The notes under the pieces: model-generated
The model's database searches: none
The model's input: only the letters and a program-made list of their open reading frames with translations
Told to the model about the DNA's origin: nothing
NCBI GenBank assembly: GCA_003168295.1
Contig: PMST01000690.1
Location: 1 to 10,809 of the forward strand
Reading direction: 5' to 3'
Length of the DNA: 10,809 bases
Source: Actinomycetota bacterium
GTDB lineage: Bacteria; Actinomycetota; Actinomycetes; Streptosporangiales; Streptosporangiaceae
Shown: positions 1-6,901 of the stretch, in pieces
How positions within the stretch are numbered: position 1 is the first letter of the stretch
How the letters are laid out: every line of letters starts with the position of its first letter
Translations under genes and position numbers: made by a program

Positions 1-161
1 TGATCCCCAACGTCCGCCACGATCGCACGACGGGCATGCGACGGCTTGCCGCGGTCAGCGGCAGCAGCCTCACCGCGCTCGCGCGCGCCCTCACCGGGCA
101 CCCGTCGCCGAGCGTGCACCGTCCGCCGCCGCCCGGGGAATCCCAGGCAGCCCGCAAGACG

Positions 162-532
162 CGACCGTTCCGCATCATCCGCGATGACGCCGCCCACGGC
201 ATGTCCATCCGGCAGATCGCCGGCCGTCGCCACGTGCACCGCCGCATGGTCCGCCAGGCACTCGCCGAACCCGCCGGGCCGCCACCACGCAAGCGGGCAT
301 CCGGCCAGCGCAGATCACCGGCCCGATCCGGGAGATCCTGGACGAACTGGCCGTCGAGTCCCGCACAATCTGGCAGATCTGGACCACGGTGATCGACGAG
401 CACGACTCAGACTCCTCATACGCGGCCCTCAGGGACTACATCCGGACCCGTCGCCTCAGGCAGTCCGGGCTGCTCCCAAAGCGCTCCGCGGCAGAAGGCA
501 CCCGGCCCGCAATTGCGGGCCGCCTTAACTGA
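162..532 (+). pseudogene. IS21-family transposase (IstA) N-terminal fragment, frameshifted
   Basis: Remnant of the IstA-type DDE transposase of an IS21-family element. In one frame (from about 168) the translation begins FRIIRDDAAHGMSIRQIAGR and continues into a helix-turn-helix stretch ending near PPPRKR, typical of the IstA N-terminal DNA-binding region. Near 290-308 the coding sense moves to another frame, which reads ITGPIREILDELA, then an RTIWQIW stretch and SYAALRDYIRTRR, also IstA-like, and stops at 530-532. The DDE catalytic core and the istB ATPase gene are absent, and the fragment runs directly into repeats that look like an IS21 end. An internal deletion plus frameshift explains this best. 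Not functional as it stands. The family call rests on recognising the motif pattern by eye. Confidence 0.6.
503..522. repeat. 20-bp perfect palindrome at the IS remnant end
   Basis: Perfect self-complementary sequence centred on AATT (512-513 axis), with arms CGGCCCGC and GCGGGCCG. It overlaps the last codons of the istA fragment and touches the first of three terminal-type repeats. No T-run follows, so a rho-independent terminator is not supported. It may be a transposase-binding or end-structure feature of the element. Confidence 0.5.
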
Positions 533-592
533 GACCAGAACCATGACGGGCCGGATTCAGTGAGACAGGGCCGATTTATCAGCGACAGGACA
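517..592 (+). repeat. Three degenerate 22-bp direct repeats (IS21-type multiple terminal repeats)
   Basis: Copies lie at 517-538, 548-569 and 568-589. All start GGGCCG, keep TT at positions 9-10, share a GAC core near positions 17-19 and end in G. By hand count neighbouring copies match at 16/22 (first versus second) and 15/22 (second versus third). The last copy runs into GACAGGACA, so the reverse complement begins TGTCCTGTC, a plausible outer IS tip near 592. IS21-family elements are known for multiple repeated transposase-binding sites at their ends, which fits the istA fragment immediately upstream. No matching left end was seen in the window. Confidence 0.5.
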
Positions 593-956
593 CCTGAGCG
601 GCGGGCGCCAGGACGCCGGACCGCACGGCGCGGGCTCCGCGCCTCATGCGGCGTACGTCGGCCATCAACCTGGGAGTCCCAGGCAAAACTGGTAAACGGG
701 AAGATGCCGGAGTTCTGCCCGCAATCGTGTGCGAATACGAAGAAATACCGTTCTTGCGGACCTGCACAGGCAGTGTTATATATACGTTAGCTGTTCACAG
801 CGTGGCCCAGTGCTCGCGTGCCTAGTGCCCGCAAATGGGAAATGCGGCGCCTAGGCCGGGTCCGGAGGGGAAAGGTCGCGGCGCCGAAAGAGCTATAAGG
901 CATGGCCAATCTCAGCTGCGGCCGCGCGCGAGGAAAAGCAGGAGGGGTGCTTTACC
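593..956. other. Intergenic stretch between IS remnant and phosphoesterase gene
   Basis: No convincing coding sequence. It holds a small inverted repeat (CCTGGG/CCCAGG arms, 669-683), a good promoter-like element at 754-782 and then a leader of about 165 bases before the ribosome binding site of the phosphoesterase gene. From about 710 to 790 it is noticeably more AT-rich than its surroundings, as expected for a promoter region. Confidence 0.5.
754..782 (+). promoter_or_regulatory. Predicted housekeeping-sigma promoter for the phosphoesterase gene
   Basis: TTGCGG (754-759) and TATATA (777-782) are separated by exactly 17 bases, with a TG at 774-775 close to an extended -10. Predicted transcription would start near 789, giving a 5' leader of about 168 bases before the ATG at 957. 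No other gene lies between. It is a pattern match only. Confidence 0.5.
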
Positions 957-3128
957 ATGTCCATGGATAATATCGAACACGTCGTCGTGTTGATGCTGGA
1001 GAACCGCTCGTTCGACAACATGCTGGGCTGGCTTTACGAGCATGACACGCCGGGCCACAACATCCCGGCGGCCACACCGGGTGACCAGTTCCGCGGGCTT
1101 CAGTCCGTCAATCCCGATTCGTTTATCAACACGGCGCCGTACGAGACCTTGACCTTCACCGCCAAGCCGACGCGAGGTGTGCCGGGCTTCACCGTCCCCG
1201 ATGTCGACCCGGGCGAAGAATTCGAGCACGTCTACACCCAGTTTTACAACCCCCCGCCGCGGCATCCCGACGCTCCGCCCCCGCCGCCGGATCCCGGCCT
1301 TCCGATCGAGATGAAGGGCCTCCTGACCGACTTCGTCGGGATCCTGCACGGACGCCATTACAGCCCCGCGGATATCATCCGGCTCGCTCAGACCTGCCTG
1401 GGCAGTTTTACGCCCGGGCAGCTGCCCGTCCTGAACCAGCTCGCCAGGCACTACGCGGTTTGCGACGACTGGTTTGCCTCCGTCCCGTCGCAGACCAACA
1501 CCAACCGCGCCTTCCTGGTGGCCGGGACATCGACCGGGCTGGTGAACAACGGCGATCTCGAGACCGACCCCCGGGCCAAGGCCATCGAGCAGATACTCGG
1601 CGTGGCCATCGGCGATGACCGATTCGACGTGCCGACCATTTTCAATGCGCTGGATTCGGACGGGATCGACTGGGCCGTCTTCTGGCAGACCAGTTACCTC
1701 CCGCAGAAAATACATAGCGTGCTGACCGGCCTGCCCATCCTCATACCCTTGCTCGAGCCCATATCCCCGGGCCTCGCCGCCGCGGCGGCCGAGTTCCTGG
1801 CCCTGGTTTCGCCCTATACCGAATACCTGAAGCAACTGACGTCCGGCGACCTGCCGTCGTGCTACACGTGGCGCCTCTTCCCGCAGATCAAGAACAATAT
1901 CCCGAACGCCGCCCAGCACTTCGGCAAGCTCGAGGACTTCCATCGCCGCGCACGCAGCGGACAGCTGCCTGCGTTCAGCTACCTAGAGCCGTTCTGGACG
2001 ATTTCGCACACGACTAACGACAACAAGATCTACGAGAAGCTGGCGTCGGCCCTGGGCAACGACTATCACCCGCCGAGCAATCTGCTTGTCGGCGAGGAAT
2101 TCGTCAAGGACGTTTATACCAGCCTGATCAGCAATCGGGCCGCCTGGACCAAGACCCTGCTGCTCATCACGTTCGACGAGTTCGTCGGCACGTTCGATCA
2201 CGTGACCGACAAACTGGCGCCGGGAGTCGTCACGCCGCCGTGGGGACGCGGCGGCCAGCCGGCTTACCATAGCCCGACAAACTTCACGTTCGACCGGCTG
2301 GGGGCTCGCGTCCCCGCCATCCTGGTCTCGCCTTACGTGGAAAAGAGCACCGTCTTCCGCTCGACCAAAGCCGTTCCCTACGACCACACCTCGGTCATCG
2401 CCACCACGCTCACCTGGCGCGGCCACGGCGAGCAGGTGGCTGCTTTCGGCGAACGGGCCGCGGCGGCGCCGACCTTCGAGCAGGTGCTCACCCTCGCCCA
2501 GCCGCGCACCGACGAGGCGGCGCTGTCGTTCCTCGACACCCCGCATGCGATCGGCGACCCGGTCCGGTATGGCGACTCGCTGCTGCTGAAGAACCAGAAC
2601 GGCCAGTACCTGAGCTCCTGCTACGCCACCGTGAAGATCGCCGGCGGAGGTTCGGTCATACCGGATTCTGTCATGTCGATATGCGTGGATCTCGATGTCG
2701 CCGCTTATTTTCCGACCCTGAGGGACTCGCCGGCCGCCGTGCTTTCCTTCGTCACCCAGGCTACGGATCCGCCGGCCCAGATAAGTAACAACGCGCAGGT
2801 CACTATCGTGTCGCGCGAGCCGGGGGTGGGCGCCAAGAACATGCTCGGCGCCTGGGCCGATTCTCATGATTGCTATTACGACGACGAGTACTTCGCCGGC
2901 GACAAGGCGGCCAAGGAGAAATGGATTCTGCAGAAACTGGCCAACCCGGACCAGCCGTTGCGTTACGGCGATCAGGTCCACCTGGTTAACGTCTCCTACG
3001 CGGGTCAGCGGCTCACCCGCGACACGCGACGGCTGGTCGGCTCCGGATATATCACGACGGCTGATGGCGGAGACTTCTGGACGGTCGAACCAGCCCCGGC
3101 GCGCGTTCCCGGCGGAACCAATCCGTAG
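957..3128 (+). CDS. Phosphoesterase family protein (phospholipase C / acid phosphatase superfamily)
   Basis: 723 aa. Predicted metal-dependent hydrolase of phosphomonoesters or phosphodiesters such as phospholipids. The first conserved block is at the very N-terminus: VVLMLENRSFDNMLGW, with likely metal ligands E15 and N16. DWFASVPSQTNTNR (171-184) corresponds to the family's GPT-x-PNR nucleophile motif, with T180 as candidate nucleophile. ITFDE (404-408) supplies D407/E408 and is followed by FDH (413-415). RVPAILVSPYV (451-461) and PYDHTS (474-479) are also typical. The catalytic region ends near 530. The C-terminal ~190 residues hold two similar segments, PVRYGD (535-540) and PLRYGD (667-672), each followed by a strand and a G-x-x-L turn, suggesting a beta-rich, trefoil-like accessory domain. 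There is no signal peptide or Tat motif, unlike secreted phospholipases C. A proline-rich loop lies at 99-115. The ATG at 957 has AGGAGG 11 bases upstream; a second ATG at 963 is possible. It appears monocistronic. Substrate unknown. Confidence 0.88.
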   Translation: MSMDNIEHVVVLMLENRSFDNMLGWLYEHDTPGHNIPAATPGDQFRGLQSVNPDSFINTAPYETLTFTAKPTRGVPGFTVPDVDPGEEFEHVYTQFYNPPPRHPDAPPPPPDPGLPIEMKGLLTDFVGILHGRHYSPADIIRLAQTCLGSFTPGQLPVLNQLARHYAVCDDWFASVPSQTNTNRAFLVAGTSTGLVNNGDLETDPRAKAIEQILGVAIGDDRFDVPTIFNALDSDGIDWAVFWQTSYLPQKIHSVLTGLPILIPLLEPISPGLAAAAAEFLALVSPYTEYLKQLTSGDLPSCYTWRLFPQIKNNIPNAAQHFGKLEDFHRRARSGQLPAFSYLEPFWTISHTTNDNKIYEKLASALGNDYHPPSNLLVGEEFVKDVYTSLISNRAAWTKTLLLITFDEFVGTFDHVTDKLAPGVVTPPWGRGGQPAYHSPTNFTFDRLGARVPAILVSPYVEKSTVFRSTKAVPYDHTSVIATTLTWRGHGEQVAAFGERAAAAPTFEQVLTLAQPRTDEAALSFLDTPHAIGDPVRYGDSLLLKNQNGQYLSSCYATVKIAGGGSVIPDSVMSICVDLDVAAYFPTLRDSPAAVLSFVTQATDPPAQISNNAQVTIVSREPGVGAKNMLGAWADSHDCYYDDEYFAGDKAAKEKWILQKLANPDQPLRYGDQVHLVNVSYAGQRLTRDTRRLVGSGYITTADGGDFWTVEPAPARVPGGTNP

Positions 3129-3316
3129 CACAAGGCCCCGTGCCTCAACCTGATCGCGGCTGCTCAGCAGGGCGGCTTCCGCGGCGCTCAGCTGTGGGAG
3201 CATGGGTCGACCCGGTTGCTCTCCAGCCTGTTCTAGTCGGATGGCGGGCGTTTACACTACGATGGTTGAGGCGGCAAGCTCTTCAATGTTCGGACAGCCA
3301 AGAGGATAGACCTTCT

Positions 3317-4435
3317 ATGGTCCTTGGGCTTCTTGAGAGACAAATGAAAAGTGCCAGTATTCGCGGCAACAATCCAATCCGAATCCTGTATCTACGACCA
3401 TTTAGAGATATGACTTCCGACAACGCGCTAATCATAAGTCTTGCAATTAATATATCGGCTATAGGCAGACTGGTCGTGATCGGTTCAGCCGATGGCGAGA
3501 AAGCTTTGCAGGTTCAGTGGCAGAAGCGTTTTGGGGATGATCAGCCCTTCGACGATCACATTGAATACAAGCAATCGGGTGACAGGCAGTGGCGTCGGCT
3601 CGTTCATCAAGAAATTAGCCAGGCCGACTGCGTTTTGCTCTTTATGGAACCGAAGGGTCGCAAGTTCCCGAGGCTGCACTCTCCAAAAATCGGGAAGGGC
3701 CTGGCTGCAGATTACTGGGCGGCACGACCTATCCAGCAATCGACCGGTTCCGGTCTCCTATACGAGATAGCCTATCTTGAGAGACTAAAGAAAATTAAGA
3801 GGACCATCATTCTATGTGAAGCTAGAAACACCTCACATGTTCGGCAGTTGATTCATCAGTCGTTCCTCCACATGCCCGCCGGGTTCGTCCTTACCAGGGC
3901 AGGGCCTGACCGCTGGCGAGTGCCTACGCCGCGCTTTTCAGCATTGGACATGCAAATCGGCAGCCTGCACGATAGTCAAGCCATCGTAGAGTTTAAATAT
4001 AAAGACCTGAGAAATCTACACTCGCAGTTCTCGACAACGCTTAATTCTCTCATTGAGCGCGTATGCTCCAAACCAAGAACTGGACGTGGGGTAAGCCCGC
4101 AGGCGAGCGCGATGCTACTAGGTCGATCAGATGAGCCAAGGCGACTTCCACCAGATAGTGCGAGAAAGATAATCCAGTTCACCAACGTAGAAGACATTAT
4201 CCGTATCCCACCCCTCGAACTAACCGAAGTGTCGCCCGACGAAGTACCTCACCTTCTTAGCGAAGAATCTCCTCGGATTTGCCCGTATTGCGAACAGTCG
4301 CTTTCTCGCATCTTTTTTTATGTATTCGGATTGCATCGGAGCCCCGATGACTTCGTACTTGGCAGGTGTCAGCATTGCTTTGGTTGGGTGGGAATCGAAG
4401 ATGGCATGCTCCGAAACATCGGGATATCCACGTGA
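3317..4435 (+). CDS. Unrecognised 372-aa protein: Rossmann/TIR-like N-terminal domain plus C-terminal zinc ribbon, low GC
   Basis: No named family recognised. The N-terminal half alternates strands and helices: PIRILYLRPF (20-29), a helix from SDNALIIS (34-41), RLVVIGS (51-57), W92 leading into a helix and ADCVLLFME (103-111), then SGLLYEIAYL (145-154) and TIILCE (163-168). A first strand ending in (Y/F)LR-x-F, a late GLL-x-E helix and a closing hydrophobic strand suggest a TIR-, SLOG- or flavodoxin-like nucleotide-binding fold; E150 is a candidate catalytic residue. The C-terminus has CPYC (322-325) and CQHC (351-354), a four-cysteine zinc ribbon. No membrane segments are evident. The ATG at 3317 has AGAGG about 10 bases upstream; the reading frame is open upstream to 3140, but that part is GC-rich and does not look like protein. 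GC is far below the flanks (22/60 in 3781-3840), implying recent transfer. A seven-T run (4313-4319) lies in the coding sequence. A defence or effector role is only an inference. Confidence 0.72.
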   Translation: MVLGLLERQMKSASIRGNNPIRILYLRPFRDMTSDNALIISLAINISAIGRLVVIGSADGEKALQVQWQKRFGDDQPFDDHIEYKQSGDRQWRRLVHQEISQADCVLLFMEPKGRKFPRLHSPKIGKGLAADYWAARPIQQSTGSGLLYEIAYLERLKKIKRTIILCEARNTSHVRQLIHQSFLHMPAGFVLTRAGPDRWRVPTPRFSALDMQIGSLHDSQAIVEFKYKDLRNLHSQFSTTLNSLIERVCSKPRTGRGVSPQASAMLLGRSDEPRRLPPDSARKIIQFTNVEDIIRIPPLELTEVSPDEVPHLLSEESPRICPYCEQSLSRIFFYVFGLHRSPDDFVLGRCQHCFGWVGIEDGMLRNIGIST

Positions 4436-4520
4436 CTGGACCGGTGTAGGTCAGCGGCATGCCAAGCCGCTGCCCCGAGATCTCGACCGCAAAGGGTTCA
4501 CCGAGGCGGGCTACGCCCGG

Positions 4521-4703
4521 CTGCCCGGTGACGCGCACGAGCTCAACCCGGCCGGGTCAGTGCGGTCGCACCTGAACAGATCCCTGGACGGCCTGGCCAA
4601 ACGCGACATCAGCCCGCTGACCGCGCTGGTGAAGACCCGGCTCAGGCGGATGCAGTACCAAAGGGACTACCCGGACCGGGGCTCGTCGCTAGGAGCCTGC
4701 TGA
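4521..4703 (+). pseudogene. IS630-type transposase C-terminal remnant
   Basis: The frame reads LPGDAHELNPAGSVRSHLNR, then SLDGLAKRDISPLTALVKTR and LRRMQYQ. This matches the end of actinobacterial IS630-like DDE transposases, where a hydrophobic-PAYAHELNPVE-type motif supplies the final catalytic Glu, followed by W-S-x-LKRSLANLAK and LTALVKTRLKRMQY. The usual E after LNP is replaced (LNPAGS), and nothing of the DD part of the catalytic core or the N-terminal helix-turn-helix is recognisable upstream. The open frame extends back to 4320 only because it shadows the preceding gene. The stop is at 4701-4703. It sits directly behind the low-GC gene, so the element may have taken part in bringing that gene in, or landed beside it later. 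Confidence 0.6.
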
Positions 4704-4764
4704 ACCGGGCTGATCCTTGACGGTCGCCCATCACCAGAGGCAGTAACCCTCAAATTGAAGATCG

Positions 4765-6354
4765 TTAGCCGTAGTACTTCAGGTGCGGCCACAGCGTGTG
4801 CCAGCTTGCCACCGGGCCGGTGCAGATGCCGATCTGGAGGTCGGTCCAGTCGTTTTGCACGTGGTAAGGCGGGTTATAGGTGGTCAGGAGGCGGCAGCTG
4901 GCGAAGTAAGGCCGCAGCCGGCTGAGCGCGTCGACGACGAGCACCTTGGCGTCGGAGGCCCCGCCCGGTCCCCACATCCAGTAAGCGTTCTGGCCGGAGA
5001 GCACGGGCGGCAGGTGATCCTGGCCGCCGTAGACCTCAAGCGCGCCGGCTTCTGCGTAGTATCCGGTGAAGATCGAGGTGGGCGGCTGGCCGCCTTGCGT
5101 CAGGGCCGCGTCCTGCGCCGCTACGGCCCGGGTGAGCTGGGGCCAGCCGATGGAGTCTCCGACGGAGCTCTGCTGGGAGCTAGCTGGCAGGGTGTGGAGA
5201 TCGCTGGCGGGCAGGATGGGCAGCACGCCCGGCAGCGTCACGGCCACGCCCACCAGGCACGCGCCTACCACGAGCCATTGCCGTGCCCGCGGCACGTGGG
5301 CGCGGGCGCGGGCGATCCAGCGCTCGGTTGCCGCGGCGCCCGCGGCCAGCACGGCCGGCGCCGTTCCGTCGGCGTAGTACACCTTGCCCGGTATCCAGGC
5401 CAGTACGTAGACGAGGATGAGCGTGGCGGCGACGGCGATGAACCGCAGGTCCGGGGTCCGCCAAAGTACGACGAAGCCCGCGATGACCAGCGGTGCCATG
5501 AGCAGGCCCAGGTAGACGAGCTGGCCCGGCACGCCACCGGCGTAATCGGCCGGGGAGGTGTTCTCGTGGTGCAGCGCGGCGGACATGGCCAGTTGAGGCC
5601 AGCCGTGCGTCGCCTGCCAGATGATGTTCGGCGCCCAGATCACCGCGGCGATGCCGGCGCCGAGCCACGGCCACCTTGTCCGCAACACGGGGCGCTGCGA
5701 AGAGACGAGCAGGCCAAGAGCAAGACCGATCAGGAGCAAGACCACCAGGTTGTCGGCCTCGAGCCCGATGCCGGCCGCGGCCCCCGCTGCGAGCCACCAG
5801 CGCGCCCGGTCCCGCAGCAGCGCCGTGCTGACGCAGACCAGGACGGCTGTCCAGGCGAGCAGGTCCAGCGGCGTGGTATTGCCGACGTGCACCGCGCCGA
5901 TGATGACCGGGGCGCACGCGGTAGTGAGAGCCGCGAGCACCCGGCCGAAACGGCCCGCGCCGAACAGCGCAGCGAGCCTGGCTGCCATGATCACGATCGC
6001 CCCGCCGGCCAGCGCCGGGAGGATCCGGATGGCCGTCGGGCTGACGCCGAAAATATCCGTGACGCGAGTCAGCAGTGGCGCGAGCGGCGGCTGATCCACG
6101 TAACCGAACGCGAGATGATGCCCCGCGACGATGAAGTACAGCTCATCCTGCTGGAAGCCGTAGCGGCCGCTTACCGCGAGCTCGACCGCCACGAAGACGG
6201 CGCCGATGACCCACGCCAGCACGGGCACGCGATCAGACCGGGAAACCGGCGTGGGCGGGGTGGGCGGGGTGGGCGGCCTCGGGCCGTTTGCGGGGACGGC
6301 CGCCCGAGGATCTGCGGCTTGCGGGCTGGCGGCGCTGCTGCCGGGCTGATCCAT
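4765..6354 (-). CDS. Membrane glycosyltransferase, GT39/ArnT-like (PMT superfamily)
   Basis: 529 aa. Predicted polyprenyl-phosphate-sugar-dependent glycosyltransferase of the cell membrane, of the GT39 / dolichyl-phosphate-mannose-protein mannosyltransferase type. After a Pro-rich cytoplasmic N-terminus with three PTP units (about 28-36) comes a first membrane helix (VPVLAWVIGAVFVAVELAV), then FQQDELYF with D70/E71 in the first outer loop, the usual catalytic acidic pair, followed by the YVDQPPLAPL motif (86-95) typical of bacterial PMT_2 proteins. About ten hydrophobic helices follow to about residue 385, then a soluble C-terminal domain ending PHLKYYG. Start: the ATG at 6354 has AGGAGG seven bases upstream; a TTG at 6405 in the same frame lacks this support. 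The stop TAA is at 4765-4767. The donor sugar and acceptor cannot be read from sequence. It appears to be a single-gene unit, 140 bases downstream of the 109-aa gene on the same strand. Confidence 0.85.
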   Translation of the reverse strand: MDQPGSSAASPQAADPRAAVPANGPRPPTPPTPPTPVSRSDRVPVLAWVIGAVFVAVELAVSGRYGFQQDELYFIVAGHHLAFGYVDQPPLAPLLTRVTDIFGVSPTAIRILPALAGGAIVIMAARLAALFGAGRFGRVLAALTTACAPVIIGAVHVGNTTPLDLLAWTAVLVCVSTALLRDRARWWLAAGAAAGIGLEADNLVVLLLIGLALGLLVSSQRPVLRTRWPWLGAGIAAVIWAPNIIWQATHGWPQLAMSAALHHENTSPADYAGGVPGQLVYLGLLMAPLVIAGFVVLWRTPDLRFIAVAATLILVYVLAWIPGKVYYADGTAPAVLAAGAAATERWIARARAHVPRARQWLVVGACLVGVAVTLPGVLPILPASDLHTLPASSQQSSVGDSIGWPQLTRAVAAQDAALTQGGQPPTSIFTGYYAEAGALEVYGGQDHLPPVLSGQNAYWMWGPGGASDAKVLVVDALSRLRPYFASCRLLTTYNPPYHVQNDWTDLQIGICTGPVASWHTLWPHLKYYG

Positions 6355-6494
6355 GGCTAAGCCTCCTGCGGCCCCTCCTGCCGGGAAATCCGGCCGGAGG
6401 ATCAAGTGACAGGCCAGGGGAGTTTCCGGGCTGCCTTTCGGCTGCGGCGACCTGATCTGCGGCGATCTGAGGGTAGAACCTCTGGAGGGCTTGG

Positions 6495-6824
6495 CTAGCT
6501 GCTGGCGAGTTCGGGCGAGTGCTCCAGCGCCTGGTGCACCTTGCGAATGATGCCGGCGTGGTTGACGAGCAAGCCGGTGGGGGTGAAGTTGGCGGCGGAG
6601 CCGACGTGGATCTCGGTGCTGTCAGGCCCGGCAATGACCTGGATGGTCGCCTGCTCGAACCAATGTCGCCTGATCAGGGCCGAGTTTGCGCCGGCCGGGG
6701 ATTCGTGATGGAAGTGCGAGGTCACGGCGGGCGTGATCTGGTAGCGAGGACCGAGCTTGGTTCGAAGTACGGCGCTCACGTCTTCGACGGTGACGTTGGC
6801 GCGGGGAACTGTGACGGTCGGCAT
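6495..6824 (-). CDS. Unrecognised small protein (109 aa), divergent from a TetR gene
   Basis: Not assigned to a family. The start is set at the ATG at 6824 (MPTVTVPRANV), preceded by GGAAAGG about ten bases upstream; an in-frame ATG at 6863 has no ribosome binding site and would begin almost inside the TetR promoter. Visible structure: strand (PTVTVPRA), amphipathic helix (TVEDVSAVLRTKLG), strand (YQITPAV), a His-rich turn (SHFHHES), two strands (FEQATIQVIAG and TEIHVGSA) and a C-terminal helix (GIIRKVHQALEHS), a compact alpha/beta fold without membrane segments or signal peptide. The head-to-head arrangement with a TetR regulator and the operator-like sequence between them suggest that the regulator controls it. 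It may share a transcript with the downstream glycosyltransferase, as both are on the minus strand. Confidence 0.65.
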   Translation of the reverse strand: MPTVTVPRANVTVEDVSAVLRTKLGPRYQITPAVTSHFHHESPAGANSALIRRHWFEQATIQVIAGPDSTEIHVGSAANFTPTGLLVNHAGIIRKVHQALEHSPELASS

Positions 6825-6865
6825 GGGAGCCGCCTTTCCTGATTGAAAGGACTGAGCCACCATTA

Positions 6866-6894
6866 TTGACTGACTGACTCACTCACTTTATAGT
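6866..6894 (+). promoter_or_regulatory. Predicted promoter of the TetR gene (leaderless)
   Basis: TTGACT (6866-6871) and TATAGT (6889-6894) are separated by exactly 17 bases, a near-consensus housekeeping promoter. The expected transcription start, about seven bases past the -10, falls at about 6901, next to the ATG at 6902. No Shine-Dalgarno sequence precedes that ATG. Together this indicates a leaderless mRNA, which is common in actinomycetes. Confidence 0.65.
6871..6885. promoter_or_regulatory. Operator-like palindrome inside the TetR promoter spacer
   Basis: Two TGAN units are followed by two TCAN units (TGACTGACTCACTCA). All positions are symmetric except the three C spacers. A further TGAC precedes it at 6867-6870 and a C follows at 6886. 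It lies exactly between the -35 and -10 of the TetR gene and upstream of the divergent 109-aa gene, the classical place for autorepression by TetR-family proteins. Binding is inferred, not shown. Confidence 0.45.
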
Positions 6895-6901
6895 GTAGCG
6901 C

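Noticed and set aside
1983..3203. 406-codon minus-strand open frame opposite the phosphoesterase
   Set aside because: Antisense shadow of a gene with conserved catalytic motifs.
3203..3212. GGGTCGACCC palindrome downstream of the phosphoesterase gene as a terminator
   Set aside because: No loop or T-run; short palindromes of this kind are expected by chance in GC-rich DNA.
3140..3316. Upstream in-frame extension of the low-GC gene to an ATG at 3140
   Set aside because: The 59 extra residues are Arg/Pro/Trp-rich, come from GC-rich DNA unlike the rest of the gene, and an ATG at 3317 has a fitting AGAGG.
3144..3320. Peptide-like stretch (LNLIAAAQQGGFRGAQLWEH, later GGKLFNVRTAKRID) in another plus frame upstream of the low-GC gene
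   Set aside because: It is interrupted by stops (TAG at 3234-3236 and a later TGA) and matches nothing I recognise, so it cannot be called a gene or pseudogene.
4428..4538. Minus-strand stretch reading GEPFAVEISGQRLGMPLTYT
   Set aside because: Protein-like in composition but antisense to the region leading into the IS630 remnant, without a start signal; it could be a scrap of another gene, but there is no support for a call.
6251..6278. GTGGGCGGG repeat as a regulatory or structural repeat
   Set aside because: It simply encodes the Pro-Thr-rich PTP units in the N-terminal tail of the glycosyltransferase.
4783..6360. 525-codon plus-strand open frame opposite the glycosyltransferase
   Set aside because: Charged, repetitive composition with no motif; the minus strand has a clear membrane-protein pattern and GT39 motifs.
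6354..6405. TTG start at 6405 for the glycosyltransferase
   Set aside because: The ATG at 6354 has an AGGAGG at ideal spacing, whereas the TTG extension has no comparable support.
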